A DNA stretch of 6,521 nt, from assembly GCA_002339135.1 (NCBI GenBank), contig DDJR01000053.1, positions 1-6,521 of the forward strand, read 5' to 3'. The DNA is from Flavobacteriales bacterium UBA2619 (GTDB lineage: Bacteria > Bacteroidota > Bacteroidia > Flavobacteriales_D > Sanyastnellaceae). The notes under the pieces were generated by a model. That model was not told the origin of the DNA and ran no database searches. It was given only the letters and a program-made list of their open reading frames with translations. The position numbers were made by a program, and so were the translations under genes. Shown here in pieces: positions 6,001 through 6,521 of the stretch; the first letter of the stretch is position 1, and each line of letters begins with the position of its first letter.

Positions 6001-6521
6001 GAACCGTCATCGAAACTAGCAGCCTCATTGAAATTGGGTGCAGCTAAATCCATACATCCACCTACTCCAACAGTAACAGTACCTACCATACCAGAAGCAG
6101 CATGACCATATTGTGAACAATCATAGGTGTATACTCCAGGGATTGTAAAAATGTGTGAACCGATGCATACTCCTTCAGCATCACCTGATACAATATCAAA
6201 GTAAAAAGACTCAGGGTTCCCAAATGAATTACCAGTTTGAGTATCAACATCTCCGTTTGCATTGTGAGATCCACCATTGTTTACCCAAAATACAAGCGCA
6301 CCCACATCAACTGTTAAGTCAGCAGGAACGAATGACAGACCTGAAGTAACAACCTCAACACCCTCAATGTTACACGCATTGTCAAATGTGCAAGAACCAT
6401 CATCTGCAGTTGCTGCAGAATCATAGTTGGTTGCATTGGTATTCATACATCCAGGAACTGCAGCACCACAAGATCCTGTGAAGTCGTGAGACCCAACACC
6501 AGTCCAATCGTTTTGATCTAA
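3066..6521 (-). CDS. Giant secreted modular protein: cupredoxin, OB-fold pairs, lamin-tail domains, Cys repeats, dockerin-like end (N-terminus beyond window)
   Basis: The frame is open through the right edge, giving 1151 residues without a start. The ATG at 6446 lies inside a repeat and is not the true start. Numbering from the codon at 6519-6521, the modules are: lamin-tail remnant (1-18, LDQNDWT); Cys repeat (24-44); cupredoxin (about 51-152, ligands His86, Cys135, His140, Met145); Cys repeat; tandem OB folds (about 181-363); Cys repeat; lamin-tail domain (about 393-575, starting LFVSEIAEG); Cys repeat; tandem OB folds (about 610-803); three Cys repeats; lamin-tail domain (about 881-1065, starting IVINEIHFNP); two Cys repeats; and a C-terminal calcium loop DINGDGTVTAAD (1127-1138) between Cys1124 and Cys1150. 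The protein must be exported, given its many paired cysteines and its secreted-type domains. OB and lamin-tail domains accompany extracellular nucleases such as ExeM, but no nuclease domain is visible here. A role as a surface adhesin or as the accessory part of an upstream enzyme is inference. It shares the terminator at 2997-3027 with the lipoprotein gene. Confidence 0.93.
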   Translation of the reverse strand, partial: LDQNDWTGVGSHDFTGSCGAAVPGCMNTNATNYDSAATADDGSCTFDNACNIEGVEVVTSGLSFVPADLTVDVGALVFWVNNGGSHNANGDVDTQTGNSFGNPESFYFDIVSGDAEGVCIGSHIFTIPGVYTYDCSQYGHAASGMVGTVTVGVGGCMDLAAPNFNEAASFDDGSCEASPFTAIAEIQMGQETGAFEGLAVLTSGIVTGVYGALATIQDGSGAYSGIWVNGSDVSLQIGDDVQVTATVVESYDLTQLQSPSVTILSQGNELPAAEILATADVIAEQWEGVLVQTTGTVNDDALGYGEWSLDDATGAVRVDDKAYDALGAGIVTLGALVQVTGALDYGFSNFKIQPRDENDVLLYGCTGADADNYNVAASLDDGSCNFTGASCTLFVSEIAEGSSNNKYIELYNPTSSTVFLDQYTFANCNNGCDTPDASYVTEQFDYWTFTFPAGATVAPNSTYIVAHPSADAIIQAVADMTYSYMSNGDDTWGLAEIVGADTVMIDLIGEIGPDPGYGFFVSGIADATKDHTLVRKADVNAGNMGMWLASAGTNEFDGEWIVYDQNDWTNIAAHVFTSGCAADTNGCMDASAANYDPSATTDDGSCIFIPNLTVQDIHNGAFGGQVVTGGIVTAVYDASGSLAGNASYVIQNGTGAFSAIWCIGTGASVGDLLEVSGSVSEVYGLRQIGGATPTILSSENELPAAELLSTSAMNDEQWESVLTQVLAPVSNADAGYGDWLLDDGSGNAMVANLGYDAVGDSVDVDGVMFAVVALGATYRVTAPNFFSYGSWKLVPRNSSDVVRLGCMDSTFVNYDALAAEDDGSCSSTPGCMNADADNYNPLAVVDDGSCVITGCDDAAALNYNVAVTNADNSTCYFTLPLIVINEIHFNPSTSQGDDLDWEFCELYNAGDLSADLSGYEFYNSASGAAQLGLVFPNGTSIGAGEFLILTVSPASTSNYSGNGYQVFEMELGNFSNSGEEVSLQDAFGNVVDAVDYASSGWPGSGFSILGATLIGDPNGGGATLEYIPEVLVEYSSGTLGMDNELGSNWQASWIDGGTPGAANSSAFGCNDETACNFNATAYLADNSTCTYDCYGCTYPDADNFTNGASIDDGTCTFTVGGNDCPADINGDGTVTAADLLSFLSAFGTTCE
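3069..3158 (-). other. C-terminal single dockerin/EF-hand-like calcium loop
   Basis: The last 30 residues contain CPADINGDGTVTAADLLSF and end in FGTTCE. Asp, Asn, Asp, Thr and Asp stand at positions 1, 3, 5, 7 and 12 of a 12-residue calcium loop, followed by a short hydrophobic helix (LLSFLSAFG), as in one half of a type I dockerin. Only one copy is present, whereas true dockerins have two. It occupies the place where a type IX secretion C-terminal domain would be expected. Confidence 0.75.
4113..5981 (-). repeat. Duplicated tandem OB-fold module flanking a lamin-tail domain
   Basis: The double OB-fold unit occurs at 5433-5981 and again at 4113-4694. Each has a first half 'VVTGGIVTAVY ... 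QNGTGAFSAIW' type and a second half starting near 'NELPAAE ... EQWE'. The best-aligned stretch (5541-5729 against 4245-4433, 63 residues) is about half identical by eye, so the copies are old duplicates. Such OB folds often accompany secreted nucleases and may bind nucleic acid or sugar; which one applies here is not known. The lamin-tail domain between them is at about 4797-5345. Confidence 0.8.
6066..6371 (-). other. Cupredoxin (type 1 copper) domain within the modular protein
   Basis: This is a domain of about 100 residues with the plastocyanin/azurin pattern. An N-terminal beta strand segment ends in 'GGSHNANG' (first copper His). The C-terminal signature YDCSQYGHAASGMVG supplies Cys, His and Met. 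The Cys-x4-His spacing resembles azurin, and His-x4-Met resembles plastocyanin. All four ligands are present, so copper binding is likely. An extra Cys in 'GVCIGSH' may be structural. It sits between two Cys repeats. Confidence 0.85.

Larger units (their letters stand above)
3177..6452 (-). repeat. Nine dispersed Cys-bracketed protein repeats, consensus GC....A.NY...A..DDGSC
   Basis: Copies lie at 6390-6452, 5997-6059, 5370-5432, 4704-4766, 4047-4109, 3972-4034, 3897-3962, 3255-3320 and 3177-3239. In seven copies the two cysteines are exactly 19 residues apart. In the copies at 3897-3962 and 3255-3320 the gap is 20 and the end reads ADNSTC instead of DDGSC. The repeats act as linkers between larger domains, and three stand in tandem at 3897-4109. 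Each probably forms one disulfide, with an acidic turn that could bind calcium. On the + strand they appear as recurring 'CCATCATC' (Asp-Asp-Gly codons). Confidence 0.9.

Noticed and set aside
6444..6446. ATG at 6446 as the start of the large gene
   Set aside because: It lies inside a Cys repeat (GCMN), the frame is open upstream to the edge, and the upstream residues match the end of a lamin-tail domain.
3177..6452. Regular CCATCATC recurrences as a CRISPR array or DNA-level repeat
   Set aside because: Spacing is irregular (tens to hundreds of bases) and the similarity follows the codons of the DDGSC protein repeat; there are no constant-length spacers.

Overview
The window looks like chromosomal DNA of a member of the Bacteroidota, most likely a marine Flavobacteriales relative. 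The evidence is: a Bacteroidota-style promoter -7 box (TAnnTTTG) directly in front of tyrS; start regions without clear Shine-Dalgarno sequences; a lipoprotein with the 'FTDGDGDLG' signature common in that phylum; and a very large secreted protein built of Cys-bracketed 'GC....A.NY...A..DDGSC' repeats, lamin-tail domains and OB folds, an architecture I know mainly from marine Bacteroidota. This assignment is by pattern recognition, not by a search.

Layout. Positions 1-87 (+) hold the last 28 codons of a gene that looks like murF (peptidoglycan precursor ligase). Tyrosyl-tRNA synthetase (tyrS, 103-1374, +) follows after 15 bases, with a possible promoter so close to the ATG that the mRNA may be leaderless. 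Convergent to tyrS and only 11 bases away is a LuxE-like acyl-protein synthetase/acyltransferase (1386-2432, -). An imperfect inverted repeat spans the two facing TAG stop codons. Divergent from the LuxE-like gene, after 33 bases, is a small lipoprotein gene (2466-2963, +). A strong bidirectional Rho-independent terminator (2997-3027) separates it from the last gene.

The last gene (3066 to beyond 6521, -) takes up more than half of the window and runs off the right edge, so its true N-terminus is not visible. At least 1151 residues are encoded. In order they are: the tail of a lamin-tail domain, a Cys repeat, a type 1 copper (cupredoxin) domain with a full His-Cys-His-Met ligand set, a Cys repeat, a double OB-fold module, a Cys repeat, a lamin-tail domain, a Cys repeat, a second double OB-fold module, three Cys repeats, another lamin-tail domain, two Cys repeats, and a C-terminal single dockerin/EF-hand-like calcium loop between two cysteines. 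No classical type IX secretion C-terminal domain is visible at the end, although the protein is plainly extracellular in character.

The first genes are housekeeping (cell wall, translation). The lipoprotein and the giant modular protein are envelope or extracellular functions. I see no phage, transposon, CRISPR, tRNA or rRNA in the window. The most notable element is the modular copper/OB/lamin-tail protein and its unusual C-terminus.
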